Assembly (NCBI GenBank): GCA_019415435.1
Contig: DXZE01000033.1
Location: 1-23,094, forward strand
From: Erysipelotrichaceae bacterium
GTDB taxonomy: Bacteria; Bacillota_I; Bacilli_A; Erysipelotrichales; Erysipelotrichaceae
Direction of reading: 5' to 3'
Length of the DNA: 23,094 nucleotides
The notes under the pieces are model-generated. The model did not search any database. It worked only from the letters and a program-made list of their open reading frames with translations, and had not been told where the DNA came from. Positions 14,320-21,504 of this stretch are shown in pieces. The stretch's first letter is position 1, and each line of letters starts with the position of its first letter. A program made the translations under genes and the position numbers.

Positions 14320-14799
14320 ATGGAATGGCGTAAGATGCGCAGATTCAGACAACAGCTGACTGAAGAAGAATGTATTGATATCCTGAAGAAGGAATGGCGT
14401 GGGGTCATGGCAGTTCATGGAGAAAATGGTTACCCGTATGCATTCCCGTTAGACTTTTATTATGATGAAAGTGATGGAAAGCTGTATTTCCATGGTGCCA
14501 AACAGGGGAATAAGACAGATCTTTTAAAGAAAGATAATAAAGCCAGTTTCTGTGTGATGGATCAGGGGTTCAGGAACGAAGGAGAGTGGGCATTAAATAT
14601 TAAAAGTGTCATTCTCTTTGGAAGAGTAGAGACTATTGAAAATCCTGAAAAAGTCATAGAACAATGCCGTAAATTAGGAAGAAAGTATTATCCGACTGCA
14701 GAAGGTGTTGAAGAAGAAATTCAGAAAGCAGGATCCAGGGTTAATATTCTGGTTATGACAATTGATCATATGACAGGAAAGATTGTTAACGAAAGTTAA
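14320..14799 (+). CDS. Pyridoxamine 5'-phosphate oxidase-fold protein (NimA-like group)
   Basis: This 159-residue single-domain protein has the split-barrel flavin-binding fold. The N-terminal MRRFRQQLTEEECIDILKK and WRGVMAVHGENGYPYAFPLDF, then KLYFHGAKQGNKTDLLK and NKASFCVMDQG, are the pattern of the NimA/PNPOx-like family. Members bind FMN or heme and include nitroimidazole reductases and many uncharacterised redox proteins. His at 78 in YFHGAKQG lies where some relatives bind a cofactor or ligand. Start ATG 14320 follows AGGAG. No gene next to it suggests a pathway, so resistance should not be assumed. Confidence 0.87.
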   Translation: MEWRKMRRFRQQLTEEECIDILKKEWRGVMAVHGENGYPYAFPLDFYYDESDGKLYFHGAKQGNKTDLLKKDNKASFCVMDQGFRNEGEWALNIKSVILFGRVETIENPEKVIEQCRKLGRKYYPTAEGVEEEIQKAGSRVNILVMTIDHMTGKIVNES

Positions 14800-14806
14800 T
14801 GAAATA

Positions 14807-14826
14807 CCGGCAAATGCTGGCATTTT
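14807..14826 (+). terminator. Candidate terminator after the PNPOx-fold gene
   Basis: CCGGC (14807-14811) pairs with GCTGG (14816-14820) with one G-T pair and loop AAAT; CATTTT follows. The stem is short but well placed, eight bases after the stop. Confidence 0.4.
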
Positions 14827-15003
14827 AGTATCTGAATTGTTTATCTTGTTAAAAAATGCAACTTAAGGTAAAAAAAATAATAATCTGTTTGTTTTTTATG
14901 ATAAAAAAGCTTTTTTTGCTTGCATAATACAGAACACAGAGTGTAACATTCTATTAATGAATTAAATTAATTTATATTCATAATACAGAAAGGTGTCTTG
15001 ACA

Positions 15004-15405
15004 ATGAAATACACGCCGAATCATTTTATGTCGCACACATTGCGACGGCTGGTTTTTGACATCCGTACCAATTCCAAACTTCTGAATCGTTTCCACTCTG
15101 AAAGAATTGTGGTCTTCGGCTTCCAGGATATCAAATATGGATATTGTTTCCTTGTGGAAGCAGGAATGGTCTTTGATTCCTACCATCTGATACATTATTA
15201 CAATGGGTATATTCTTTTGCGTCAGCATGAGCTTCTCGGACTTCCTTTTACTGCTTCTTATCATTTCAGTTATGAAGAAGAAAGTCACTTCTTACCTAAA
15301 GAGAATGAAATCATGTCCTATTACCATTTCCCATCATATGCTGGGATAAGCAAGCATTCCTGGATCAATAATGAAGGAATTGTTCCTCTGAAATTAAAAG
15401 CATAA
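15004..15405 (+). CDS. Small hypothetical protein, no family recognised
   Basis: This gene encodes a 133-residue protein. ATG 15004 is preferred because AAAGGTG lies eight bases upstream; the in-frame TTG at 14998 is too close to that site. It is basic and very rich in His, Tyr and Phe (HFMSHTLRRLVFDIR, then SYHLIHYYNGYILLRQHEL). I see no membrane helix or signal peptide. It is preceded by about 200 bases of very AT-rich DNA with possible promoter elements (TATATT at 14973-14978) and followed by a terminator shared with the DtxR-type gene. It appears to be a single-gene transcription unit. Codon use is like that of its neighbours. Confidence 0.7.
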   Translation: MKYTPNHFMSHTLRRLVFDIRTNSKLLNRFHSERIVVFGFQDIKYGYCFLVEAGMVFDSYHLIHYYNGYILLRQHELLGLPFTASYHFSYEEESHFLPKENEIMSYYHFPSYAGISKHSWINNEGIVPLKLKA

Positions 15406-15406
15406 T

Positions 15407-15435
15407 AAAAAGCGGATATTGATATTCCGCTTTTA
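15407..15435. terminator. Bidirectional terminator between the hypothetical gene and the DtxR-type gene
   Basis: AAAAGCGGATAT (from 15407) pairs with ATATTCCGCTTTT (to 15434) with one bulged base. Either strand ends in a T-rich run. Confidence 0.75.
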
Positions 15436-15804
15436 TCGTTTGCTGATATCTTCCTTGATCTTCTGGAAAGTGATATCACTGAGATCGTGTTCGACCTTAC
15501 ATGCATCTTTCTGGGCGGTGTCAGGATCTACACCGATCTTTACAAAATAATCAGTCAGAACACGATGACGCTCATATATTCTCTCAGCAATCTTTCTTCC
15601 TGGCGGAAGCAATTTCAGAGAACCGTCTTTCTCCATCTTTATGTAGCCATTTTCCCGGAGCTTTTTCATAGCGACACTGACACTGGCCTTGGAAAAGTGG
15701 CGGTCTTCCGCAACATCAACACTGTGTACAGTGCCTTTTCTTTCCTCGATCATAAGGATTGTTTCAAGATAATCCTCTGCGGATTCATAGATTGGCATTG
15801 CCAT
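15433..15804 (-). CDS. DtxR/MntR-family metal-dependent transcription regulator
   Basis: This 123-residue regulator has an N-terminal winged helix (about 10-65; HSVDVAEDRHFSKASVSVAM and KLRENGYI) and a dimerisation/metal domain (about 68-115). It lacks the SH3 domain of long family members, as does MntR. Likely ligands are Asp11 and Glu14, His80 near the core, and Cys102-x2-Glu105-His106. The Cys at 102 is the residue found in iron-type DtxR/IdeR, whereas manganese-type MntR usually has Glu, so iron or another metal is possible. Start ATG 15804 has GGAGGTG upstream. No metal transporter is beside it, so its targets must lie elsewhere. Confidence 0.9.
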   Translation of the reverse strand: MAMPIYESAEDYLETILMIEERKGTVHSVDVAEDRHFSKASVSVAMKKLRENGYIKMEKDGSLKLLPPGRKIAERIYERHRVLTDYFVKIGVDPDTAQKDACKVEHDLSDITFQKIKEDISKR

Positions 15805-15828
15805 AAAAACACCTCCGAATATATTTGT

Positions 15829-15834
15829 ATTATA
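15829..15834 (-). promoter_or_regulatory. Candidate -10 element of the DtxR-type gene
   Basis: A perfect TATAAT lies on the minus strand 24 bases upstream of ATG 15804. The -35 region is a T-run and does not match well. Confidence 0.35.
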
Positions 15835-15877
15835 AGATGTTGCATTCTGAAAAAAAAGAAATATGCATAGAAGATGA

Positions 15878-15906
15878 TTAACGAACTGCTTTCTTCAGAG
15901 TAAAAT
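15878..15906 (+). promoter_or_regulatory. Probable sigmaA promoter of the pseudouridine operon
   Basis: TTAACG (15878-15883) and TAAAAT (15901-15906) are separated by exactly 17 bases, 28 bases before the psuK start. Confidence 0.5.
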
Positions 15907-15934
15907 AGTATTACATGAGTTATGGAGATTTAAC

Positions 15935-16870
15935 ATGAACAGAATTTGCATTATCGGTGGTGCCAATATTGATATATGCGGTGCCTCTTTGAAACCATTG
16001 CGGAATTATGATTCTAATCCCGGAACAATTGGTGTCAGCTTCGGCGGGGTCGGCAGAAATATTGCCCAGGTCTGTGCTCTATTAAATAAAAATGTATGGT
16101 TTGTGACATGTTTTTCAGATGATGCATATGGAAAGATGATGCGTGAAGATTGTGAAAAACTTGGGATGAATACATCTTTAAGTACAGTAACAGATGAATA
16201 TCCTACTTCAATGTATATGGCTGTTCTGGATGATAATCATGATATGCATATAGGGATGAGTGATATGCGTATTCTGGACACAATGGATGAAAAAATGCTT
16301 TCCAAAGTAATGGCAGAACTGCATCCGGATGATATTATAATTATGGATGCCAACCTGGCCCCTCATTGTATTGACTATATACTTCATCACGCTCCATGTA
16401 TGATTGCGGCTGATCCGGTCAGTACAGTAAAGGCAGTCAAACTGAAAAACAGCCTGGATCATATTGCTATATTCAAGCCAAATCAGTTTGAATCAAAGGA
16501 ATTGACTGGCATTACGATTAAAGATGAAGAATCAGCCAGAAAGAGTCTGGAATGGTTCCTGGATCATGGCGTAAAGGAAGTGCTGATTTCTTTGGCGGAT
16601 AAAGGTATTCTGCTTGGAACAGAAACAGGAATGTCATGGTTTACACATCGTACGATCAGACTTGAAAATGCGACTGGTGGAGGTGACTCTCTGTTAGGGG
16701 CATATGTTTCAAGAAGAGTATTAAAGGAAAATCCTGAAGAGGCTATGCGGTTTGCGATTAGTACAGCCGTAACGGTTATTGAAGATAATGCGGTAAAACG
16801 CCGCAGTCTGGATAGTCAGACGATCCTGAACAGGATTGCAGATATGGAGATAAAGGAGAAAAAATTATGA
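15935..16870 (+). CDS. psuK: PfkB-family kinase, probable pseudouridine kinase
   Basis: This 311-residue ribokinase-fold enzyme has the N-terminal IIGGANIDICG, the substrate-site GGVGRNIAQ and a modified catalytic motif ATGGGDSLLGAY near the C-terminus, whose Asp is the expected base. In the pseudouridine pathway PsuK phosphorylates pseudouridine to pseudouridine 5'-phosphate, which PsuG then splits into uracil and ribose 5-phosphate. The role is assigned mainly by the next gene, which overlaps it by four bases (ATGA 16867-16870). Start ATG 15935 has GGAGA upstream. No pseudouridine transporter is present in the window, so uptake must rely on another gene or on internal RNA turnover. Confidence 0.88.
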   Translation: MNRICIIGGANIDICGASLKPLRNYDSNPGTIGVSFGGVGRNIAQVCALLNKNVWFVTCFSDDAYGKMMREDCEKLGMNTSLSTVTDEYPTSMYMAVLDDNHDMHIGMSDMRILDTMDEKMLSKVMAELHPDDIIIMDANLAPHCIDYILHHAPCMIAADPVSTVKAVKLKNSLDHIAIFKPNQFESKELTGITIKDEESARKSLEWFLDHGVKEVLISLADKGILLGTETGMSWFTHRTIRLENATGGGDSLLGAYVSRRVLKENPEEAMRFAISTAVTVIEDNAVKRRSLDSQTILNRIADMEIKEKKL

Positions 16871-17775
16871 TCTTAAAAGTAAATCCGGAAGTTGAAAAGG
16901 CATTAAAAGAGAAGAAGCCAGTCATTGCACTGGAATCAACAATTATTTCTCATGGCATGCCGTACCCTCAGAATGTTGAAACAGCTAACAAGGTTGAAGA
17001 AATCATTCGTGAACATGGTGGTGTTCCAGCAACAATCGGTATTGTTGAAGGTGTTCCTACAGTTGGTCTTACAAAGGATGAAATTGAAGAACTTGGCAAG
17101 CGTGGTCATGCTGTGCCCAAGGTTTCCAGACGTGATCTGCCAATGGTAATTGCAGAAAAGTCATGGGGTGCTACAACTGTAGCTACAACAATGATTATTG
17201 CGTCTAAAGCTGGTGTAGAATTCTTTGTAACCGGTGGTATTGGTGGTGTTCACAGAGGTGCAGAAACAACATTTGATGTATCCGCAGACTTAGAGGAACT
17301 CGGCCGTACAAATATGACTGTTATCTGTGCAGGTGCCAAGGCTATTCTGGATCTTGCCAAGACATTAGAAGTTCTTGAAACAAAGGGTGTTCCGGTTCTT
17401 GGCTATCAGACAGAAGAATTACCTGCTTTCTATACAAGAACAAGTGGTCTGAAGGTAGATTATGCTTTGAAGGATGCGGCTGATGCAGCAAGGATTGTCA
17501 AGGCAAAGAGAGACTTTGGACTGCAGGGTGGTGTATTGATCACAAATCCTATTCCTGAGCAGTATTCTCTGGATCCTGTAAAAATTAATAAAGTCATTGA
17601 TGAAGCAATCAAGGAGATGGATGAAAAGGGAATCAAGGGTAAGGAATGTACACCATTCTTACTTGCAAAGGTTGCTGAGATTACCGGCGGTAAGTCATTA
17701 GACGCTAATATCCAGCTTGTCTTCAACAATGCGGCAGTAGGTACAGAAATTGCCAAGGAGTATGCAAAGCTCTGA
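16867..17775 (+). CDS. psuG: Pseudouridine-5'-phosphate glycosidase
   Basis: This 302-residue enzyme reversibly splits the C-C glycosidic bond of pseudouridine 5'-phosphate to uracil and ribose 5-phosphate. The family signature is clear: VIALESTIISHGMPYPQN, then GIVEGVPTVGL, then FFVTGGIGGVHRGAE, then VICAGAKAILD with the Schiff-base lysine (Lys158), and SLDANIQLVFNNAAVG. Glu23 matches the catalytic Glu near the start. It overlaps psuK by four bases and probably uses the AAAGGAG site within the psuK end. Its stop (17773-17775) is one base from the start of the next gene. Confidence is high because the family is very conserved. Confidence 0.96.
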   Translation: MILKVNPEVEKALKEKKPVIALESTIISHGMPYPQNVETANKVEEIIREHGGVPATIGIVEGVPTVGLTKDEIEELGKRGHAVPKVSRRDLPMVIAEKSWGATTVATTMIIASKAGVEFFVTGGIGGVHRGAETTFDVSADLEELGRTNMTVICAGAKAILDLAKTLEVLETKGVPVLGYQTEELPAFYTRTSGLKVDYALKDAADAARIVKAKRDFGLQGGVLITNPIPEQYSLDPVKINKVIDEAIKEMDEKGIKGKECTPFLLAKVAEITGGKSLDANIQLVFNNAAVGTEIAKEYAKL

Positions 17776-17776
17776 T

Positions 17777-18592
17777 ATGCCTCAGACAGTGCAGACAGTA
17801 ACGGATCCGGTAACGAAAGATTCCCTGATCCGTGCACTGCGCGGCATTGGTGTAGGAACAGGACAGATCATTGAAGTTCACTCCAGTCTGTCATCGTTCC
17901 ATTATGTGATAGGCGGAGCCAGGACTGTTGTAGATGCTTTGATGGAGACAACTGGCAGAAATGCAACATTGTTAATGCCTGTCCAGAGTTCTGATAACAG
18001 TGAACCATCGGATTGGGAAAATCCTCCGATATCACCTGAACTATACAGTGATGTCCGTAAGGCGACACCTCCATTTGATGCTAATGACAGTGATATTCCA
18101 GGCATGGGTGAGGTTGTTGAAAATTTCAGACATCGGGAAGGTGTCGTGATTTCCAATCATCCGAATACTTCCTATGCGGCCTGGGGCAGATATGCAAAGC
18201 TGTTATGTAACCGGCAGTCACTTCATTTCCCATTAGCTGATGAGTCACCTACCGCAAGATTATATGAGTTAAAAGGATATGTTCTGTTGATCGGATGTGA
18301 TGCAGACAAATGCACCTGCATGCATTTAGCAGAATATAAGACGGATTGCAGGCCTATTAAGATCTGTGGCGCATCCGTAGCGACTAGAGAAGGCATTCAG
18401 TGGAAAAAGTATCTAGATCTTGATATAGACAGCAGCTGCTTTGTCAAAGTCAGACAGATCATGCAAAGAAAAAAGATGATCCGGGAAACAACACTTGGTG
18501 GTTCCAGAATCATGTTCTTCTCAGCCGCAGATGCTATAGATGAAGCTACTACCTATTTGGAAAATACGACTGTATTTGATCTTTATCGATAA
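17777..18592 (+). CDS. AAC(3)-type aminoglycoside N-acetyltransferase family protein
   Basis: This 271-residue protein has the AAC(3) antibiotic acetyltransferase pattern: EVHSSLSSFHYVIGGARTV, ISNHPNTSYAAWGRYA and CTCMHLAEYK. Known members acetylate the 3-amino group of aminoglycosides, but homologues such as YokD and FrbF are chromosomal and their substrates differ, so resistance must not be assumed. The start is uncertain. ATG 17777 is one base after the psuG stop and gives a family-like N-terminus. ATG 17762 is inside psuG and follows the AAGGAG (17755-17760) by only one base, too close to use it well. The coupling with psuK and psuG suggests co-expression. It ends flush against the opposite-strand msrC gene. 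Confidence 0.85.
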   Translation: MPQTVQTVTDPVTKDSLIRALRGIGVGTGQIIEVHSSLSSFHYVIGGARTVVDALMETTGRNATLLMPVQSSDNSEPSDWENPPISPELYSDVRKATPPFDANDSDIPGMGEVVENFRHREGVVISNHPNTSYAAWGRYAKLLCNRQSLHFPLADESPTARLYELKGYVLLIGCDADKCTCMHLAEYKTDCRPIKICGASVATREGIQWKKYLDLDIDSSCFVKVRQIMQRKKMIRETTLGGSRIMFFSAADAIDEATTYLENTTVFDLYR

Positions 18593-19054
18593 TTATATCT
18601 TCCAGTTATGCTGCAGATATGCATCGGCTATATCCGATGCGGTCTGCAGCATTTCTTTTTCAAAATCATCATCAAATCTTGATGGAATCGGCGCATCCAG
18701 ATCAATTTCCATTACTACTTTTTCATTTACTATGACAGGTACACATAATTCGGAACGGCTTGCCGCATCACAGGCAATATGATCCTGTACTTTTAAAACA
18801 TCATCTACTCTTTGGACTGCTGCTTCACGGTAGCATCTGCCGCAAACTCCTTTATCAAAGGCAATCGGTGTGCAGGCAGGTTTTCCCTGAAAAGGGCCAA
18901 CTGTCAGATTATCAGATCTTACAAGGTAGAAACCAGCCCAGTTCAGATCACTGTAACTGTTCATAATCAGAGAAGATATATTAGCTAAAGCAGCTATCAT
19001 ATCGGAATCTTTCAGAAACATACGTATCTGTTCATTTATATATTTATTTTTCAT
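18593..19054 (-). CDS. msrC: Free methionine-(R)-sulfoxide reductase (GAF domain)
   Basis: This 153-residue GAF-fold enzyme reduces free, non-protein methionine-R-sulfoxide with thioredoxin-like donors. The family pattern is present: NWAGFYLV, GPFQGKPAC, KGVCGRC and DHIACDAASRSEL. Cys61, Cys71 and Cys95 have the same spacing (10 and 24) as the three cysteines of the E. coli enzyme, and Cys95 is the expected catalytic one. Start ATG 19054 has no ribosome site; an extended -10 box lies seven bases upstream, so the mRNA could be leaderless. Its TAA stop (18595-18593) directly abuts the TAA of the convergent acetyltransferase gene. Confidence 0.92.
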   Translation of the reverse strand: MKNKYINEQIRMFLKDSDMIAALANISSLIMNSYSDLNWAGFYLVRSDNLTVGPFQGKPACTPIAFDKGVCGRCYREAAVQRVDDVLKVQDHIACDAASRSELCVPVIVNEKVVMEIDLDAPIPSRFDDDFEKEMLQTASDIADAYLQHNWKI

Positions 19055-19061
19055 AGTGACT

Positions 19062-19070
19062 AGTATATCA
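19062..19070 (-). promoter_or_regulatory. Extended -10 promoter of msrC, start site predicted at the ATG
   Basis: The minus strand reads TGATATACT, an extended -10 (TGnTATACT), with TATACT at 19067-19062. The gap to ATG 19054 is seven bases, so transcription would start at or one base before the start codon. No good -35 is seen, which fits an extended -10 promoter. Confidence 0.5.
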
Positions 19071-19096
19071 GAATTGTGAAAACATTCCTGCGTTTC

Positions 19097-19124
19097 TTGA
19101 CAGAGGTTATGAGTGTGATAAAGT
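19097..19124 (+). promoter_or_regulatory. Promoter of the THI-regulated operon
   Basis: A perfect TTGACA (19097-19102) and TAAAGT (19119-19124) with a 16-base spacer lie 25 bases before the riboswitch. Confidence 0.55.
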
Positions 19125-19149
19125 TTGTTATAGAAAAATCAAATAGTGG

Positions 19150-19234
19150 CTGGGGGAGCTGACGGCTGAGATCGCATCTTTAAGATGCATACCCTTTTTA
19201 CCTGATCCGGATAATGCCGGCGCAGGGAAGCAGG
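19150..19234 (+). ncRNA. TPP riboswitch (THI element)
   Basis: The core aptamer signatures stand in the right order: GGGGGAGC at the 5' side, GGCTGAGA, ACCCTT, ACCTGATCCGGATAAT and GCCGGCGCAGGGAAGCA. This is the thiamine pyrophosphate aptamer. A variable P3 hairpin (GCATCTTTAAGATGC) is present. An intrinsic terminator follows about 45 bases downstream, which fits transcriptional OFF control of the transport genes after it when thiamine pyrophosphate is plentiful. Confidence 0.95.
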
Positions 19235-19277
19235 CAGTTAGAACATGTATGTATGCATGTTTCATGTTGTTGAGAAT

Positions 19278-19310
19278 GCTCCTTCTGTGTCTGGAAGGAG
19301 CTTTTATTTT
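19278..19310 (+). terminator. Riboswitch expression-platform terminator
   Basis: GCTCCTTC (19278-19285) pairs with GAAGGAGC (19294-19301) around an eight-base loop, followed by TTTTATTTT. Between it and the aptamer, AACATG and CATGTT (19241-19262) can form another hairpin that may belong to the switching element. Confidence 0.8.
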
Positions 19311-19365
19311 AGCCCTGAGATACGATTGATTTTTCCAATACTATTTCATAGGGAGGAAAAAAGAA

Positions 19366-19677
19366 ATGGAAGCTAGTGTTGCAATTCAGGTTTTACCAGG
19401 TACACAGGATGAAGAAGAGATTATCCGTATTGTTGATGAGGTTATCGCTTATATCAAGTCAACCGGATATACGTATTTTGTAGGACCATGCGAGACATCT
19501 ATTGAAGGTGATTATGATGGTCTGATGGAAGTTGTAAAAAATTGCCAGAAGATCGCTGTCAAAGCTGGCTGCAAGTCTGTAAGTTCTTATGTAAAGATCA
19601 CTTATAAGCCAGAAGGAGAAGTATTGACAATTGACCGTAAGGTAGGCAAATATCATCCTAATGATTCAGAAGCCTGA
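19366..19677 (+). CDS. Thiamine-binding protein, MTH1187/YkoF-like
   Basis: This 103-residue protein of the thiamine-binding MTH1187 family (DUF77) is related to the B. subtilis YkoF domain. The start MEASVAIQVLPGTQDEEE and the middle STGYTYFVGPCETSIEGDYD are characteristic. Relatives bind thiamine or its pyrimidine precursor in the cytoplasm, and are thought to buffer or deliver it. It is the first gene after the TPP riboswitch and has a strong ribosome site (GGGAGGAAAAAAG). Only 12 bases separate it from the permease gene. The call is confident as to family, less so as to ligand. Confidence 0.92.
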   Translation: MEASVAIQVLPGTQDEEEIIRIVDEVIAYIKSTGYTYFVGPCETSIEGDYDGLMEVVKNCQKIAVKAGCKSVSSYVKITYKPEGEVLTIDRKVGKYHPNDSEA

Positions 19678-19689
19678 AGGGAGTAATTT

Positions 19690-20466
19690 ATGAAGAAGGA
19701 GAGCTTTGTCAGTAAAAGACTGCCTCCCGTTATTGCTTTTCTGGTTATTCTGGGAATCTGGTGGTTTTTAAGCGGATCAGGCATTGTGCCTAAGTATATG
19801 CTCCCAACACCAGCAGCAGTCATGAAAGCCTTTTTTACCCAGATGCCCATTATTCTGCGTCATGCTGCGGTAACCCTGCAGGAAGCGGCGTATGGTCTGA
19901 TTATCGGAATTATACTAGCTTTTTTAGCAGCTACATTAATGGATCGTTATGTGACATTGAGAAGGGCACTGTATCCGATTCTCGTTGTAACGCAGACTAT
20001 CCCAACCGTCGCAATTGCACCAGTACTGGTTCTATGGATGGGCTTTGGCATGGCACCGAAAATCACATTAGTTGTCATTACCACGTTCTTTCCAATTACA
20101 GTTGGTCTTTTGGATGGATATGGGAGTGTTGATCTGGATGCGATAGATCTGATGAGATCTATGGGTGCTTCCCGTGGTCAAATTTTCCGTCATGTTAAAT
20201 TTCCAACTGCATTGCCTCAGTTCTTTTCAGGATTACGGATTTCAGCTTCTTATGCTGTAGTAGGTGCAGTTGTTGCAGAATGGCTTGGCGGTTTTGAAGG
20301 CCTGGGCGTTTATATGACCAGAGTACGCAAGGCATATGCTTTCGATCGTATGTTTGCAGTCATTATCTTTATTGTAATTATCAGTCTACTTTTAATGGCA
20401 TTGGTAGATCTCCTGGGGAGAGTATGCATGCCATGGGAAAAGGCAGAAAGGGAAAAAAATGAGTAA
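19690..20466 (+). CDS. thiX: ABC transporter permease for a thiamine precursor (ThiX-like)
   Basis: This 258-residue protein has about six membrane helices and the EAA loop DLMRSMGASRGQIFRHVKFP near residue 155, which contacts the ATPase. It is of the NitT/TauT-SsuC permease type. Together with the next two genes it forms a transporter of the ThiXYZ group, which imports formylaminopyrimidine or hydroxymethylpyrimidine, precursors for thiamine salvage. The TPP riboswitch and the adjacent thiamine-binding gene support this. Start ATG 19690 has GGGAG upstream. It overlaps the lipoprotein gene by eight bases. The exact substrate is inferred. Confidence 0.85.
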   Translation: MKKESFVSKRLPPVIAFLVILGIWWFLSGSGIVPKYMLPTPAAVMKAFFTQMPIILRHAAVTLQEAAYGLIIGIILAFLAATLMDRYVTLRRALYPILVVTQTIPTVAIAPVLVLWMGFGMAPKITLVVITTFFPITVGLLDGYGSVDLDAIDLMRSMGASRGQIFRHVKFPTALPQFFSGLRISASYAVVGAVVAEWLGGFEGLGVYMTRVRKAYAFDRMFAVIIFIVIISLLLMALVDLLGRVCMPWEKAEREKNE

Positions 20467-21490
20467 AAGAATTATATCTGCTGTATTAGCAGCTGCTATG
20501 ACAGTAGGATTATCAGGATGTGCTTCCTCCAATCAGAGAGATTCAGCTTCTTTATCTTCAGACAGTAACAAGAAATTAACCAGGATTACTTTCTGTCTGG
20601 ACTGGACACCTAATACAAACCATACCGGACTTTATTCAGCCCAGCAGCTTGGTTATTACAAAGATGCAGGATTAGATGTCTCTATTGTTCAGCCACCGGA
20701 GAATGGTGCAGCTTCCATGTGCGCATCTGGTCAGGCTCAGTTTGCCATAGAGGCACAGGATACAATGGCTGCGGCATTAGATATGGATGAACCTTTAGGT
20801 ATCAGTGCTGTAGCAGCTATTATTCAGCATAATACTTCCGGTATTATGTCACGTAAGGGTGATGGCATTGATTCACCTAGGGGATTAGAAGGCCATACAT
20901 ACTCTACATGGGATTCCCCGATTGAACTGGCAATGCTGGACTATGTCATGAAGCAGGATGGCGGTGATTTCAGCAAAGTTAAGAAAATACCGAATGATAT
21001 CACAGATGAACCAGCTGCTTTAGCCGCACATCAGACAGATGCTATATGGGTATTCTATGGCTGGGGAGGCATCAATGCCCAGATTGAAAGAGTTGATGCA
21101 GATTACTGGTCATTTGCAGACCTTGCACCAGAACTTGATTATTACACACCGGTTATTATCGCAAACAATGATTTCCTGAAAGATGATCCTGATACAGCAA
21201 AAGCATTCCTTGCGGCTACCGCAAAGGGTTATGAATATGCAATCAAGAACCCTAAAAAGGCAGCAGATATGTTAATCAAGGGTGATGATACAGGATCTTT
21301 ACAGGGATCTGAAGATCTTGTTTATGCAAGCCAGGAATATCTGAGTAAGAAATATCAGGATGATGCTTCAAAGTGGGGCGTCTTTGATGAAGACAGATGG
21401 AATGCCTTCTATAAATGGCTGTATGATAACAAGCTGACAACCCACGACCTAACAGGTAAAGGATTTACAAACGATTATCTTCCACAATAA
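20459..21490 (+). CDS. thiY: ABC transporter substrate-binding lipoprotein, NMT1/THI5-like (ThiY)
   Basis: This 343-residue precursor has a signal peptide that ends in the lipobox LSGC, so Cys21 is the probable lipid-anchored N-terminus of the mature protein. The mature part is an NMT1/THI5-like binding protein: LDWTPNTNHTGLYSAQQLGY and PPENGAASMCASGQAQFAIE are strongly family-like, and later WVFYGWGGINAQ and FLAATAKGYEYAI continue it. Relatives bind N-formyl-4-amino-5-aminomethyl-2-methylpyrimidine or a close relative outside the cell. The start at 20459 overlaps the permease gene by eight bases and uses AAAGGG upstream. Confidence 0.92.
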   Translation: MSKRIISAVLAAAMTVGLSGCASSNQRDSASLSSDSNKKLTRITFCLDWTPNTNHTGLYSAQQLGYYKDAGLDVSIVQPPENGAASMCASGQAQFAIEAQDTMAAALDMDEPLGISAVAAIIQHNTSGIMSRKGDGIDSPRGLEGHTYSTWDSPIELAMLDYVMKQDGGDFSKVKKIPNDITDEPAALAAHQTDAIWVFYGWGGINAQIERVDADYWSFADLAPELDYYTPVIIANNDFLKDDPDTAKAFLAATAKGYEYAIKNPKKAADMLIKGDDTGSLQGSEDLVYASQEYLSKKYQDDASKWGVFDEDRWNAFYKWLYDNKLTTHDLTGKGFTNDYLPQ

Positions 21491-21504
21491 TATGGAGATT
21501 CAAA

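Noticed and set aside
14870..14920. A/T-run hairpin AAAAAAGCTTTTTT as a terminator or origin-like element
   Set aside because: The palindrome is short and made of homopolymer runs in a very AT-rich region, so chance is a sufficient explanation.
15487..15870. Plus-strand 127-residue ORF opposite the DtxR-type gene
   Set aside because: It is the antisense of a clear gene with a strong ribosome site and conserved residues, and has no ribosome site of its own.
19236..19265. ATGTATGTATGCATGTTTCATG as a microsatellite or regulatory repeat
   Set aside because: It is short, and it is better explained as part of the riboswitch expression platform.
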